From Maledivibacter sp. (lineage in GTDB: Bacteria; Bacillota; Clostridia; Peptostreptococcales; Caminicellaceae): 64,000 nt of DNA. The notes below the pieces were generated by a model that did not search any database, was not told the origin of the DNA, and worked only from the letters and a program-made list of their open reading frames with translations. The position numbers were made by a program, and so were the translations under genes. The DNA lies in assembly GCA_025210375.1 (NCBI GenBank), contig JAOASB010000053.1, positions 1 to 64,000 of the forward strand, written 5' to 3'. Numbering within the stretch: position 1 is the stretch's first letter; each line of letters starts with the position of its first letter. Below are positions 53,390-62,481 of the stretch, piece after piece.

Positions 53390-53421
53390 ACTCTAGTACT
53401 TAAAACATAAAATTTGCAACT
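53390..53421 (+). repeat. ACTTG repeat family C, degenerate copy
   Basis: ACTCTAGTACTTAAAACAT..AATTTGCAACT, ending 11 bp before the proS ribosome-binding site, between T-box terminator and gene. Confidence 0.45.
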
Positions 53422-53445
53422 AAAAATAAAAAGGAGAGTGTTATT

Positions 53446-54891
53446 ATGGGTAAAAAGGACAAAGATTTTGTAAAAGAGATTACCCCTATGGAGGTTGACT
53501 TCCCACAATGGTATACGGATGTTATAAGAAAAACTGATCTTGTAGACTATTCACCGGTAAAAGGCTTCATGGTAATAAAGCCCTATGGATATGCTTTATG
53601 GGAAAATATCCAGAGCTTCTTGGATAATAGGTTTAAAGAAACAGGACATAAAAACTGTTACTTTCCTCTACTTATTCCTGAGAGCCTACTACAAAAGGAA
53701 GCAGAACACGTTGAAGGCTTTGCTCCAGAGGTTGCATGGGTAACCCATGGTGGAAAGGAAAAACTAGGAGAAAGGCTTTGTGTTAGACCAACCTCCGAGA
53801 CTATCATCTGTGAGATGTATGCAAAATGGTTAAAATCCTATAGAGAGCTTCCATATCTTTACAACCAATGGTGCAGCGTTGTTAGATGGGAAAAAAGCAC
53901 AAGACCATTCCTAAGAACCTCTGAATTCCTATGGCAAGAAGGTCATACACTACATGAAACAGAGAAAGAGGCTCAGGAAGAAACTCTTCAAATGCTTGAT
54001 ATATATAAGGAAATGGCAGAAGAGCTTTTAGCTATCCCTGTGGTAACCGGTAGAAAAAGTGAAAAGGAAAAATTCGCAGGTGCGCATGCTACTTATACAA
54101 TGGAAGCCCTTATGCATGATGGTAAGGCACTTCAAGCAGGTACTTCCCATAACCTTGGACAGCATTTTACAAAGGCATTTGATATCTCCTTCCTAGATAG
54201 AAATGGAGATATGCAGCATCCATATCATACTTCATGGGGTGTATCAACTAGGCTTATCGGTGGAGTTATAATGGTACATGGGGACAACAGAGGACTAGTA
54301 TTACCTCCAAGACTTGCTCCAACCCAAGTTGTGATTATACCAATAGCCCAACACAAGGAAGGCGTTCTTGATAAAGCATACGAGCTTAAAAAGCAGTTTG
54401 AAGATATGGGTATAAGAGTAGAGCTTGATGACAATGAAAATTACTCACCGGGATGGAAATTCAATGAATACGAAATGAAGGGTGTACCTGTTCGTATAGA
54501 AATAGGGCCTAGAGATATCAAAAACAATCAAGTAATGGCAGCAAGAAGAGATACATTAGAAAAAGAACCGATATCAATGGATGGCTTAGCTGAAACTATT
54601 TCTGGTCTATTAGATACTATCCAAAGTGATATGCTTGAAAAAGCAAGAAAACATAGAGATGAAAACACATATGATGTAGAAAGTCTTGAAGATTTCAAAG
54701 AAAAAATGGAACAAAAGCCTGGCTTTGCAAAGGCTATGTGGTGTGGAGAAAGGGAATGTGAAGAACACATCAAATCAGAAACAAGTGCCACAATCAGGTG
54801 TATGCCATTTAATCAAGAAGACCTTGGAGATAAATGTCACTTCTGTGGAAAAGAAGCTAAGCATATGGTTTATGTGGCTAAGGCTTATTAA
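53446..54891 (+). CDS. proS: Prolyl-tRNA synthetase, short (archaeal/eukaryotic-like) type
   Basis: The 481-residue enzyme lacks the editing insertion of the long bacterial ProS. It shows class II motifs (motif 2 near VVRWEKSTRPFLRTSEF, with WQEGHTLHET; motif 3 GVSTRLIGGVIMVHGD), an anticodon-binding domain (PTQVVIIPIAQ), and the C-terminal domain with a Cys-rich stretch (MWCGERECEE, KCHFCGKEA). It charges tRNA-Pro and is placed under the T-box upstream. AAGGAGAG precedes the ATG. A terminator follows. Confidence 0.95.
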   Translation: MGKKDKDFVKEITPMEVDFPQWYTDVIRKTDLVDYSPVKGFMVIKPYGYALWENIQSFLDNRFKETGHKNCYFPLLIPESLLQKEAEHVEGFAPEVAWVTHGGKEKLGERLCVRPTSETIICEMYAKWLKSYRELPYLYNQWCSVVRWEKSTRPFLRTSEFLWQEGHTLHETEKEAQEETLQMLDIYKEMAEELLAIPVVTGRKSEKEKFAGAHATYTMEALMHDGKALQAGTSHNLGQHFTKAFDISFLDRNGDMQHPYHTSWGVSTRLIGGVIMVHGDNRGLVLPPRLAPTQVVIIPIAQHKEGVLDKAYELKKQFEDMGIRVELDDNENYSPGWKFNEYEMKGVPVRIEIGPRDIKNNQVMAARRDTLEKEPISMDGLAETISGLLDTIQSDMLEKARKHRDENTYDVESLEDFKEKMEQKPGFAKAMWCGERECEEHIKSETSATIRCMPFNQEDLGDKCHFCGKEAKHMVYVAKAY

Positions 54892-54913
54892 TAATTAAAT
54901 ACATTTACTTATA

Positions 54914-54954
54914 AACCGCTACCAACTTTATTGTTTTAAAAGTGTAGCGGTTTT
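54914..54954 (+). terminator. Terminator of proS
   Basis: AACCGCTAC and GTAGCGGTT form a 9-bp stem around a 21-nt loop, followed by TTTT. Confidence 0.82.
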
Positions 54955-55219
54955 AAAATAATAAGGATTTATTTGTGAAAACAATGAAAAATATGCTAAG
55001 ATATAAATAAAATTATATCCCATTCACCAATTTTCTATAAAAAAATTTCATAAAGACAAAATAGGATAATAACTTGAAGCGTTTGATATTACAATGATAT
55101 ACTTGATTTTTTAGCGAAATACAAAAACAAAGGATTTCTTTAGAAAAAATATTATAAATTACTGTTAAATACATACTTTTATAGTTTGTAGGATTTTAGA
55201 AAACCTATATTTTTCAATG
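54955..55219 (+). promoter_or_regulatory. Probable CRISPR leader
   Basis: About 265 bp of very AT-rich, gene-free DNA lie between the proS terminator and the first repeat. The repeat's ATTGAAAT end is on its right and the decayed repeats are at the far right, so transcription should run left to right from here. No precise promoter was fixed. Confidence 0.65.
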
Positions 55220-56440
55220 GATAAACCTTAACATAGGATGTATTGAAATAAGTAAAACGTAAGGAAAACCTTAGGTTTTTTTATGATAAACCTTAACATA
55301 GGATGTATTGAAATTATTCATATGGGCATATATTTGCGTTGTAGCAATATTGATAAACCTTAACATAGGATGTATTGAAATATATATCCAGCACTAATAA
55401 TGACTGATATAAGCAAAGATAAACCTTAACATAGGATGTATTGAAATGATTCTCCTGGTTATGAAGGTATATGGATAGAAACTGATAAACCTTAACATAG
55501 GATGTATTGAAATTATTATAATTATCCTCCCTTTTACTCCAGGAGGCATAGATAAACCTTAACATAGGATGTATTGAAATCACGTAAGCATGAATATGCA
55601 ACAAAATGCCATAGAGATAAACCTTAACATAGGATGTATTGAAATGATAATATTCTGCTAACACTGGCTACAGTAATATGTGATAAACCTTAACATAGGA
55701 TGTATTGAAATAACTAGAGCATTTACAGAAGATGAATTAAATAAGTGATAAACCTTAACATAGGATGTATTGAAATTTTGGATATTGAGTAGATATTATA
55801 ATTCCTTGTTTGTGATAAACCTTAACATAGGATGTATTGAAATTTAAAAAATGCTGCAACATTTGGATTTTCGTCTAAGATAAACCTTAACATAGGATGT
55901 ATTGAAATTGAAAGATTTTATTGCTGGCTTTTCTGCTCCAAAACAGATAAACCTTAACATAGGATGTATTGAAATTAATATCACAACCTAATATTTAATA
56001 AAAATATCGCCAGATAAACCTTAACATAGGATGTATTGAAATTGTTTGTATTGCTTTCCTGTCCTGGTACCTAATAAGGATAAACCTTAACATAGGATGT
56101 ATTGAAATATAGTTGTGGGATTTAAACATAGAATATCTTTCAAAGATAAACCTTAACATAGGATGTATTGAAATAAATGAAAATAGAAGATTAAACTTTG
56201 TGAGGGGATAATGATAAACCTTAACATAGGATGTATTGAAATAATATTAATGATGATGAACCTATAGAACTATGCAAGGATAAACCTTAACATAGGATGT
56301 ATTGAAATATAAGGAGTTGATAGAATGAATAAAAAGAAATTATTGATAAACCTTAACATAGGATGTATTGAAATTCATCGATTACATAAACTAGCATATT
56401 ATAACCTTACGATAAACCTTAACATAGGAAGGTGGAAATA
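55220..56440 (+). CRISPR. Subtype I-B CRISPR array: 18 intact 30-bp repeats plus one degenerate terminal repeat
   Basis: Intact repeats start at 55220, 55285, 55352, 55418, 55484, 55551, 55616, 55682, 55747, 55814, 55879, 55946, 56013, 56079, 56145, 56213, 56279 and 56345. A nineteenth at 56411-56440 keeps the first 19 bases and diverges afterwards. Each begins GATAAACCTTAACATAGG and ends ATTGAAAT, the usual 8-nt crRNA handle of subtype I-B. The 18 spacers are 35-38 bp and all differ. Spacer 17 (56309-56344) contains AAGGAGTTGATAGAATGA, which looks like a phage-type ribosome-binding site and start codon. The cas operon follows about 1.8 kb to the right. Confidence 0.98.
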
Positions 56441-56498
56441 CTAATTACATAAAAAAACATTATTGTAATTATTTTCATTATATGATAACATGAAATTA

Positions 56499-56603
56499 CA
56501 TAAACTGTAACATCATATGTATTGAAATCTGTTTGAAGTATTGATTTAGAGTTCTTTAACTCCAATAAACCTTAACATTAGATGTATGATAGCTATGATT
56601 TGA
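56499..56603 (+). repeat. Two decayed CRISPR repeats beyond the array
   Basis: 56499-56528 keeps ATAAAC..TAACAT..ATGTATTGAAAT, and 56574-56603 keeps ATAAACCTTAACATTAGATG before diverging. They are spaced by 58 and 45 nt from the previous repeat, unlike the 35-38 in the array, so this is an eroded trailer end. Confidence 0.75.
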
Positions 56604-56754
56604 CATAAGTGGTAGCTTGCAGAACGTGTTTGGATTTTCAGTGTTTTCTGATAGTTTCTAAGTGGTGAGTTGTATGATTTAGGTATTTTGGAATTCGCGC
56701 TATTATTGTCACTGTTAGAAGTATTGATAATAAAATGTGGTTGGAGGGGTTATT

Positions 56755-57081
56755 ATGGATAAAATCATAAAAAATGAATTTAAATTTGGTATTAAGTTCT
56801 TAATAATTACTATTTCCTTAAATCCAATACTTAATCAGCTTAGTAAGCTGAATTTTGAAATTTTTGGTTTTGATATATCAATATCTTTTCTATACTATAT
56901 ATTTCTAGGCCTACTTACATTTTGCATGTATATCTTCTCATTGGCAATAACTTCCCATAAATCAATTTATCAAATTATAGGTAATAGACTTCTTATAATA
57001 ATTTTACGCTTGCCTCTCTTTTTTACTATGGCTTGGGCGATAAGTAAGATATATACTGTATTATTAAGGATACAAGTATGA
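56755..57081 (+). CDS. Small membrane protein next to the CRISPR array
   Basis: A 108-residue protein with three hydrophobic helices (~12-30, ~38-60, ~80-100) and few charged residues. I do not recognise it. GGAGGGG lies 5 nt before ATG 56755; an in-frame GTG upstream is not needed. It sits between the eroded array end and the WYL regulator, in the same direction as the cas genes but about 155 bp before the regulator. Whether it belongs to the CRISPR system is unknown. Membrane proteins do occur with some CRISPR loci, but none of this type is known to me for subtype I-B. Confidence 0.6.
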   Translation: MDKIIKNEFKFGIKFLIITISLNPILNQLSKLNFEIFGFDISISFLYYIFLGLLTFCMYIFSLAITSHKSIYQIIGNRLLIIILRLPLFFTMAWAISKIYTVLLRIQV

Positions 57082-57163
57082 TTCAGACATCAAGAAAGTA
57101 ATAGAAATAGAGAAATTATATTAAATAAGTATATGTATTCAAATTACATTTTCACCAAGGAGT

Positions 57164-57193
57164 TTGGGAGAACATGTCGAATCAAACTATAAT
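57164..57193 (+). promoter_or_regulatory. Possible promoter of the WYL regulator/cas operon
   Basis: TTGGGA and TATAAT with 18 bp between, 45 bp upstream of the regulator ATG. Confidence 0.4.
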
Positions 57194-57238
57194 ATGGTAA
57201 AAAATACTTTAGAAACAATATTTTGGAGATGATCTAAT

Positions 57239-58183
57239 ATGGATAAGTTATATAATGCTATAAAAATCTTACAATATCTGAAATATAGAGGAAAACTTAC
57301 AAGTAAGGAATTAGCAGGAATAGTAGGTGTTGGAGAGAGGCAAGTTAGAAACATTATTAATGAGTTGGAATCCGCGGATGGGATATTTATTGAAAGAACC
57401 AGAGGAAGATATGGTGGATATAAGCTTATTTCTACTAGCTTTTTATGCGATTTTGGTATTGATAAAAAAGAATTAATGGCACTGGAAACCGGAAAAAATT
57501 TTTTGAAAGAGAATTTAGGATATTACTTAGAAAAAGAATATGAATTAGCCCTAGAGAAAATAAAGGCTACAATGAAAACCATATCAAATCAGCCTCAAAT
57601 AAATTATTATGCTAAAGCTACTAATTCAAAGTTTGATAAAGAAAGAGATATAGTTTTAGAAATACAAAAAGCTATATTTAATAAAAGAAAGATTAGAATA
57701 CAGTATTTTTCTGTTGGAAGACGGGAGAGTTCTAAAAGAATAGTACATCCTTATATGGTATATAATTATCAAGGCTTCTTATATTTGGTAGCTTATTGTG
57801 AAAATAATAAGGAATTTAGGGATTTTAAATTAATAAGAATTGAAGATATATGTACATTAAATGAAGAATTTATATCTGTAAAGTTTGATTTTGATAAATT
57901 TATAGGAAGCTCATTTGGGATATTTAAGGACAATCAGATTAATGTAAAGCTGAAGATAAAATATCCTCATAGTGTTTATGTAAAAGAATCCGTTTATATA
58001 CAAGAACAACAAATCGAAGATTTAGAAAATGGAGATATAATTTTCCAAGCGGTTATGCAAGGGAAACCTGAGATTATGTCATGGATAAAGAGCATGGGAG
58101 CCGATGTAGAAATACTTGAGCCCATAGAATTGAGAGAAGAATTAATTAGAGAAATAAAAAAAATTCAAAATATTTATTTATAA
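57239..58183 (+). CDS. WYL-domain transcriptional regulator, CRISPR-linked
   Basis: A 314-residue protein with an N-terminal winged helix (AIKILQYLKYRGKLTSKELAGIVGVGERQVRNII) of the HTH-11 type and a WYL domain at ~150-225 (KRKIRIQYFSV..RIVHPYMVYNYQGFLYLVAYCE, then FRDFKLIRI) and a WCX-type C-terminal domain. WYL proteins bind nucleic-acid ligands and often control CRISPR-Cas or other defence genes. It is directly upstream of cas6 (53-bp gap) and in the same direction, so it is a good candidate repressor or activator of the cas operon. Confidence 0.88.
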   Translation: MDKLYNAIKILQYLKYRGKLTSKELAGIVGVGERQVRNIINELESADGIFIERTRGRYGGYKLISTSFLCDFGIDKKELMALETGKNFLKENLGYYLEKEYELALEKIKATMKTISNQPQINYYAKATNSKFDKERDIVLEIQKAIFNKRKIRIQYFSVGRRESSKRIVHPYMVYNYQGFLYLVAYCENNKEFRDFKLIRIEDICTLNEEFISVKFDFDKFIGSSFGIFKDNQINVKLKIKYPHSVYVKESVYIQEQQIEDLENGDIIFQAVMQGKPEIMSWIKSMGADVEILEPIELREELIREIKKIQNIYL

Positions 58184-58236
58184 GGAACAATGGGTTCCTA
58201 TTTATCAAATATAATTATATTGAAAGGAGGAAAAAA

Positions 58237-58935
58237 ATGAAATATTTTGAAATTAGTACTACCGTATATCTAAAAAAAGATATATTATTTCAGAACGTCG
58301 GAGAAACACTGTCTAAGCATATTAACTATTGTATGGCAAAAAGTGATTTTTTGCATGTGTTACATGGTCAGAGTATCCCAAAACTATATTGTTTTGACTA
58401 CATGTTTCCTTTAGAAAAAAGTAAAAAATATGAAAAAGGTAGAGTTTATGTTTTTAGAATTCGTACTCCTATAGAGAAGATTGCTTCTGAAATGAGAAGA
58501 ACTTTAACAACATATCAAACTGATTTTATAAAACCACTAGGGGTTGAATTGAAGACTAAAAAATTTACTAGAGTTGATCAACTGTATACCATAACTCCCG
58601 CAGTTGCTACCATAAATAATAAAAACTGGACTCAAAAAGAAAGTATGGATATTATTTGGAATATGATAGACAAGAATCTTGAAAAAAAAGGGAAAATGAT
58701 ATTTGGACAAACCTTTGAGATGAAGGAAAGTCCCCTTGAGTTTTTAGAAATCAAAAACCATAAAACTATTGTGTTGAATTATAAAGGTGGAAAAATTCTA
58801 GGTAATAAGTTTTCTATGAGGTTTAAACCCGATGAGTTGTCACAGAAAATGGCATATACTGCACTTACATCAGGTCTGCTTGAGAAATCATCTTCTATTG
58901 GGGCGGGATTTTGTAAAATAATTACGAAGAGGTGA
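58237..58935 (+). CDS. cas6: CRISPR endoribonuclease Cas6
   Basis: The 232-residue RAMP protein carries two ferredoxin-like folds and the glycine-rich loop near the C-terminus (SSSIGAGFCKIITK), a hallmark of Cas6. His residues near 28 and 39-42 (KHINYCM, FLHVLHG) are candidates for the catalytic His. It cleaves the precursor transcript at the repeats to leave the ATTGAAAT handle. AAAGGAGG precedes the ATG. It is the first gene of a tightly spaced cas operon; cas8b begins 6 bp after its stop. Confidence 0.92.
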   Translation: MKYFEISTTVYLKKDILFQNVGETLSKHINYCMAKSDFLHVLHGQSIPKLYCFDYMFPLEKSKKYEKGRVYVFRIRTPIEKIASEMRRTLTTYQTDFIKPLGVELKTKKFTRVDQLYTITPAVATINNKNWTQKESMDIIWNMIDKNLEKKGKMIFGQTFEMKESPLEFLEIKNHKTIVLNYKGGKILGNKFSMRFKPDELSQKMAYTALTSGLLEKSSSIGAGFCKIITKR

Positions 58936-58941
58936 GAATAG

Positions 58942-60675
58942 GTGATATACAATCTCTTACAAAACTTTAAAAAGGCCTATGAAATTAAAGGAGATGACCT
59001 CATTATTGAAAATCATAATTTGAAAGAGGGTCTCTATATAAGAGTAAATAATGCTTTAGAGTTTGAACACTTTATTGTCAAGAAGGATTGTACAAAGGAT
59101 AAGCTTTTTGAGTGGTTTAGAAAGGCTGATTTCTATTCGTGTATTATTAATACCAATAAATCTGTAGCTGATAAGAAGATTCATAGTTGTAATTATCTTA
59201 GCTTATTTATAAAGAAAAAGATTCTTATAGGGGATGAAAAAGAAACATTATCAAAGGATGTTATACTGCAAAAGATAACTAATTACTTTGATAAACTATA
59301 CGGAGATGATTACAATTCGGAAAAGATTGCAAAAGACCTAGGAAAAGAAATAGATGAAGAAAAATATAATTTTTGTAGGGATATGATGATTAATGGATAT
59401 GACAAAATATATTCTATGGTAGAGAGTCTGCAAGGTAAATTTGATAACTATATAAAAATATTTTTTGATTTTCAAGATTGGGAAATCTATGAACTGGAAT
59501 CTAGCAGATATCTTTATCAAAAAGTTTTTAATTCCGATAAGTATAATCTATTTATTAACGATAAACTATTTGGGCTTTCAAATATGAATATGGGGCTTAA
59601 TGCTAAAAAACCATTTTTAGAACACAAAACATTAAGATGTAAGGTTCCATTTATGATAAGTGCAGAGGACGCTTTACTCTTGTTTAAGTATTCTTTGTGG
59701 CTGAAAAATAATAGACTTGGATCGAATTTCAAATCCTTTGATTATGATTATACAGTTCCTTTGTCGGAAAGTAATACTAATAAAGATGAAATTATTAAAG
59801 ATTCATTTTATCTGTACTTTTCAAATAAAAACGGAGAAATTGAGATTTCTGACTTTGATATAATACCTTCATTTCATGAAAAAATTGATTTTTATATCAA
59901 GAATTATATAAAAGCTTCTTACTATAACAGGAGTATAGATGATGTAGTAGTACCTTCATACAATAAATTTAATGGTGAAAATAGAGCAGATTTTTTAGCG
60001 GCATTAGATGAAAATTTATATATAGGGAAGTTAAAAGAAAGCTTTAAAACAGAGCTAAAGGATATAAAATCACCCAAATGGGGTAGTAAGAAGTTTTGTA
60101 ATATTTTAATATTAACTAAGCAACAGATTTTTGACTTTGTTAATAAGAATGCCCCCTCGGGTCTAAGAGAATCCGTAGATAAATATCTTAGATTTCTAAT
60201 ACTTGAGAATATAAAATTAAGTAAAAAAAGGGGGATTGATGCTTGTAATACTTACATAGCTCTAAAAATATTTTTTGATCTGGGAGGGAATGAAAAGGTG
60301 CAAGAAATAAAGGAGATTAGAAGTTCCATAGGTGATTATATAAAAAATAAAGATGTCCATAATTTAGATGATATAGATCAGTATTCCTACTTGGCAGGAC
60401 AAATAGCATATTATCTTATGAGTCAATCTAATGCTTCTAATAGAAATCATGATGTGATTCAGAAAGTATTAAACTATACTAATGTAGAGGCAGTCAATGG
60501 GGAACTCAAATATTGGTTTAAAAGATATGCACATGCTATTCCCCGTGGATATGAGAAATTTAATAGAGCATTTGCTATGGTTATTGCCCATAACAAAGGT
60601 AGTAGAGTAGATGAAGATTTATTTTTAGCGGGTTACCTTGGTGATAATATATTTTATGAGGGTAAGGAGGAATAA
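58942..60675 (+). CDS. cas8b: Cas8b, large subunit of the subtype I-B Cascade (TM1802-like)
   Basis: A 577-residue protein that resembles the TM1802 group of Cas8b: N-terminus typical (MIYNLLQNFKKAYEIKGDDL), C-terminus with YSYLAGQIAYYLMSQS, KRYAHAIPRGYEKFNRA and FLAGYLGDNIFYEG. It should recognise the PAM and help recruit Cas3 within the interference complex. No zinc motif was seen. The start is GTG 58942 after GAGGTGAGA. It overlaps the start of cas7 by 1 nt. Confidence 0.88.
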   Translation: MIYNLLQNFKKAYEIKGDDLIIENHNLKEGLYIRVNNALEFEHFIVKKDCTKDKLFEWFRKADFYSCIINTNKSVADKKIHSCNYLSLFIKKKILIGDEKETLSKDVILQKITNYFDKLYGDDYNSEKIAKDLGKEIDEEKYNFCRDMMINGYDKIYSMVESLQGKFDNYIKIFFDFQDWEIYELESSRYLYQKVFNSDKYNLFINDKLFGLSNMNMGLNAKKPFLEHKTLRCKVPFMISAEDALLLFKYSLWLKNNRLGSNFKSFDYDYTVPLSESNTNKDEIIKDSFYLYFSNKNGEIEISDFDIIPSFHEKIDFYIKNYIKASYYNRSIDDVVVPSYNKFNGENRADFLAALDENLYIGKLKESFKTELKDIKSPKWGSKKFCNILILTKQQIFDFVNKNAPSGLRESVDKYLRFLILENIKLSKKRGIDACNTYIALKIFFDLGGNEKVQEIKEIRSSIGDYIKNKDVHNLDDIDQYSYLAGQIAYYLMSQSNASNRNHDVIQKVLNYTNVEAVNGELKYWFKRYAHAIPRGYEKFNRAFAMVIAHNKGSRVDEDLFLAGYLGDNIFYEGKEE

Positions 60676-61643
60676 TGATGAAGTTTAGAAACAGAGTCTA
60701 TGGTGTTATAGGGATAAAAGGAATAATGTCAAACTGGAATGCTGATTTTTCTGGAAGACCTAAGACAACATCTAAAAATAAGATATTTGGGAGCGATAAG
60801 GCCTTCAAATATCCTATAAAATATCAATGGATTAACGAGGGGGATAAGGTCTTATATATTAAATCATATAAGGAAGAGAAAGATAAAATTCAGCCTAGGA
60901 CATTAAAGGAAAGATATGAATATATATTTAATACAAAATTGGATAAAAAATCAAAACCAACAGAGGTTTTAGCTAATCTTTTTAGCGCTATAGATGTGAT
61001 GAACTTTGGGGCTACTTTTGCAGAGGAAAATAAAAATATTTCTATAACTGGAGCAGTTCAAATAGGACAAGGTATGAATATATATGATGATACTAGAGTA
61101 GAGATTCAAGATATACTATCACCTTTTAGGAATCCAAAAACGAAGCCCAAATCCAAAAAAGATAGCGAAGATGTAGAGCGTTCTCAGACTTCCATAGGCA
61201 CAAAAATTTTTGCGGATGAGACGCATTATTGTTATCCATTAGTAGTAAATCCATTTGCCTATGATGAATATGCTCATATGATACAAGACTTTGAAGGCTA
61301 TAGCAAGGAAGCATATGAAAAATTAAAAGATGGTACTTTGAGAGCTGCTACAGCATTTGCTACAAATAGTAAATTGGGATGTGAAAATGAATATGCTATA
61401 TTTGTCACTCTGAAAGAGGAGTCAAGAATTATACTTCCAAATTTGGCGAACTTTATTTCATTTGAAAAAAGTGATGACAAAGACATATTAGATTTAGGTA
61501 GACTAAGTGATGTACTTAACAAAAAAGTATTAGAAGAAGTAAAAGAGATTGAAATCTATATAAACTCCTTTAATTTACAACTAAACAATTTTGAATTAGA
61601 AAAAGCAAAGGTTATGAATATATTTACGAGAGAAGTGATATAA
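60675..61643 (+). CDS. cas7: Cas7, Cascade backbone subunit
   Basis: A 322-residue RAMP-type protein with the family N-terminus (FRNRVYGVIGIKGIMSNWNADF), the central VMNFGATFAEEN..SITGAVQIGQGMN and HYCYPLVVNPFAYDEY, as in subtype I-B Cas7 (Csh2-type). Several copies coat the crRNA in Cascade. The AAGGAGG ends 4 nt before ATG 60675 and 7 nt before ATG 60678; either may be used. Ends 1 bp before the cas5 TTG. Confidence 0.92.
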   Translation: MMKFRNRVYGVIGIKGIMSNWNADFSGRPKTTSKNKIFGSDKAFKYPIKYQWINEGDKVLYIKSYKEEKDKIQPRTLKERYEYIFNTKLDKKSKPTEVLANLFSAIDVMNFGATFAEENKNISITGAVQIGQGMNIYDDTRVEIQDILSPFRNPKTKPKSKKDSEDVERSQTSIGTKIFADETHYCYPLVVNPFAYDEYAHMIQDFEGYSKEAYEKLKDGTLRAATAFATNSKLGCENEYAIFVTLKEESRIILPNLANFISFEKSDDKDILDLGRLSDVLNKKVLEEVKEIEIYINSFNLQLNNFELEKAKVMNIFTREVI

Positions 61644-61644
61644 G

Positions 61645-62397
61645 TTGAAGTTTTTAAAGTTCAATTTATCTGGGAAAACGGCACATTTTAAAAAGCCCGA
61701 TGTCAATTCCTATGCTTATTATACCTATAACCATATACACAAGATAGTGTTGATGGGAATATTAGGTGCTGTTATTGGCTTAAAGGGATATACATCCCAG
61801 CATATGAAAAAAGAAAAATATCCAGAATTTTATACATGCTTAAAGGACATGAGAATAGGTATAGTGCCCCCAAGTGGTAATAGAGGATATTTTAGTAAAA
61901 AGATAATAACCTTTAATAATTCTGTAGGTTATGCAAATATAGATGCTAATAAAATGCCCTGCAATTTAGTTGTAAGAGAACAATGGCTTGAGGATGTTAC
62001 ATGGAATATTTACTTGTGTCTAGAAGATATAAAGGATGTTAGGATTTATGATAAGATAGTAGATTACTTGTTGAATAGAAAATCAGAATATCCACCTTAT
62101 CTTGGTAAAAATGACCATTTTGCTGAGATTAAGGACCCCGAAATAGTGTATTGTAAACCTATAGATTTTGCTGAAGAAATCCATAGCCTATTCTATTATG
62201 AAAAAGTTGTTTTAGATGATTATCCCATATATGATGGGGGGCTTCCTTTCCTTTATAAAGATTATGTCCCCGTAGCACTTAACGAATTCAATAATAAATA
62301 TGAATTTAGAGAGATAGCATTTACCAATAGAGCTATAAAGGAAATAAAAGATACACTGATTCTACCCCATAATGGATGTAATGTAGCATTGATATAG
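61645..62397 (+). CDS. cas5: Cas5, Cascade subunit
   Basis: The 250-residue RAMP protein begins KFLKFNLSGKTAHFKKPDVN, a Cas5 N-terminus, followed by HIHKIVLMGILGAVIGLKGY. It binds the 5' handle of crRNA. The start is TTG 61645, one base after the cas7 stop, with no good ATG; coupling to cas7 translation is likely. A gap of 84 bp separates it from cas3. Confidence 0.92.
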   Translation: MKFLKFNLSGKTAHFKKPDVNSYAYYTYNHIHKIVLMGILGAVIGLKGYTSQHMKKEKYPEFYTCLKDMRIGIVPPSGNRGYFSKKIITFNNSVGYANIDANKMPCNLVVREQWLEDVTWNIYLCLEDIKDVRIYDKIVDYLLNRKSEYPPYLGKNDHFAEIKDPEIVYCKPIDFAEEIHSLFYYEKVVLDDYPIYDGGLPFLYKDYVPVALNEFNNKYEFREIAFTNRAIKEIKDTLILPHNGCNVALI

Positions 62398-62481
62398 ATT
62401 GGAAAAATTTTAAATATTAGGAATTGAAAGCTTGACTATATATAAATGAGCTTTCAAAATACTTTATTGGAGATGAATCTT

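Noticed and set aside
55314..55664. 116-codon minus-strand frame in the CRISPR array
   Set aside because: It repeats the same peptide (FNTSYVKVY) at each CRISPR repeat; it is an artefact of the array.
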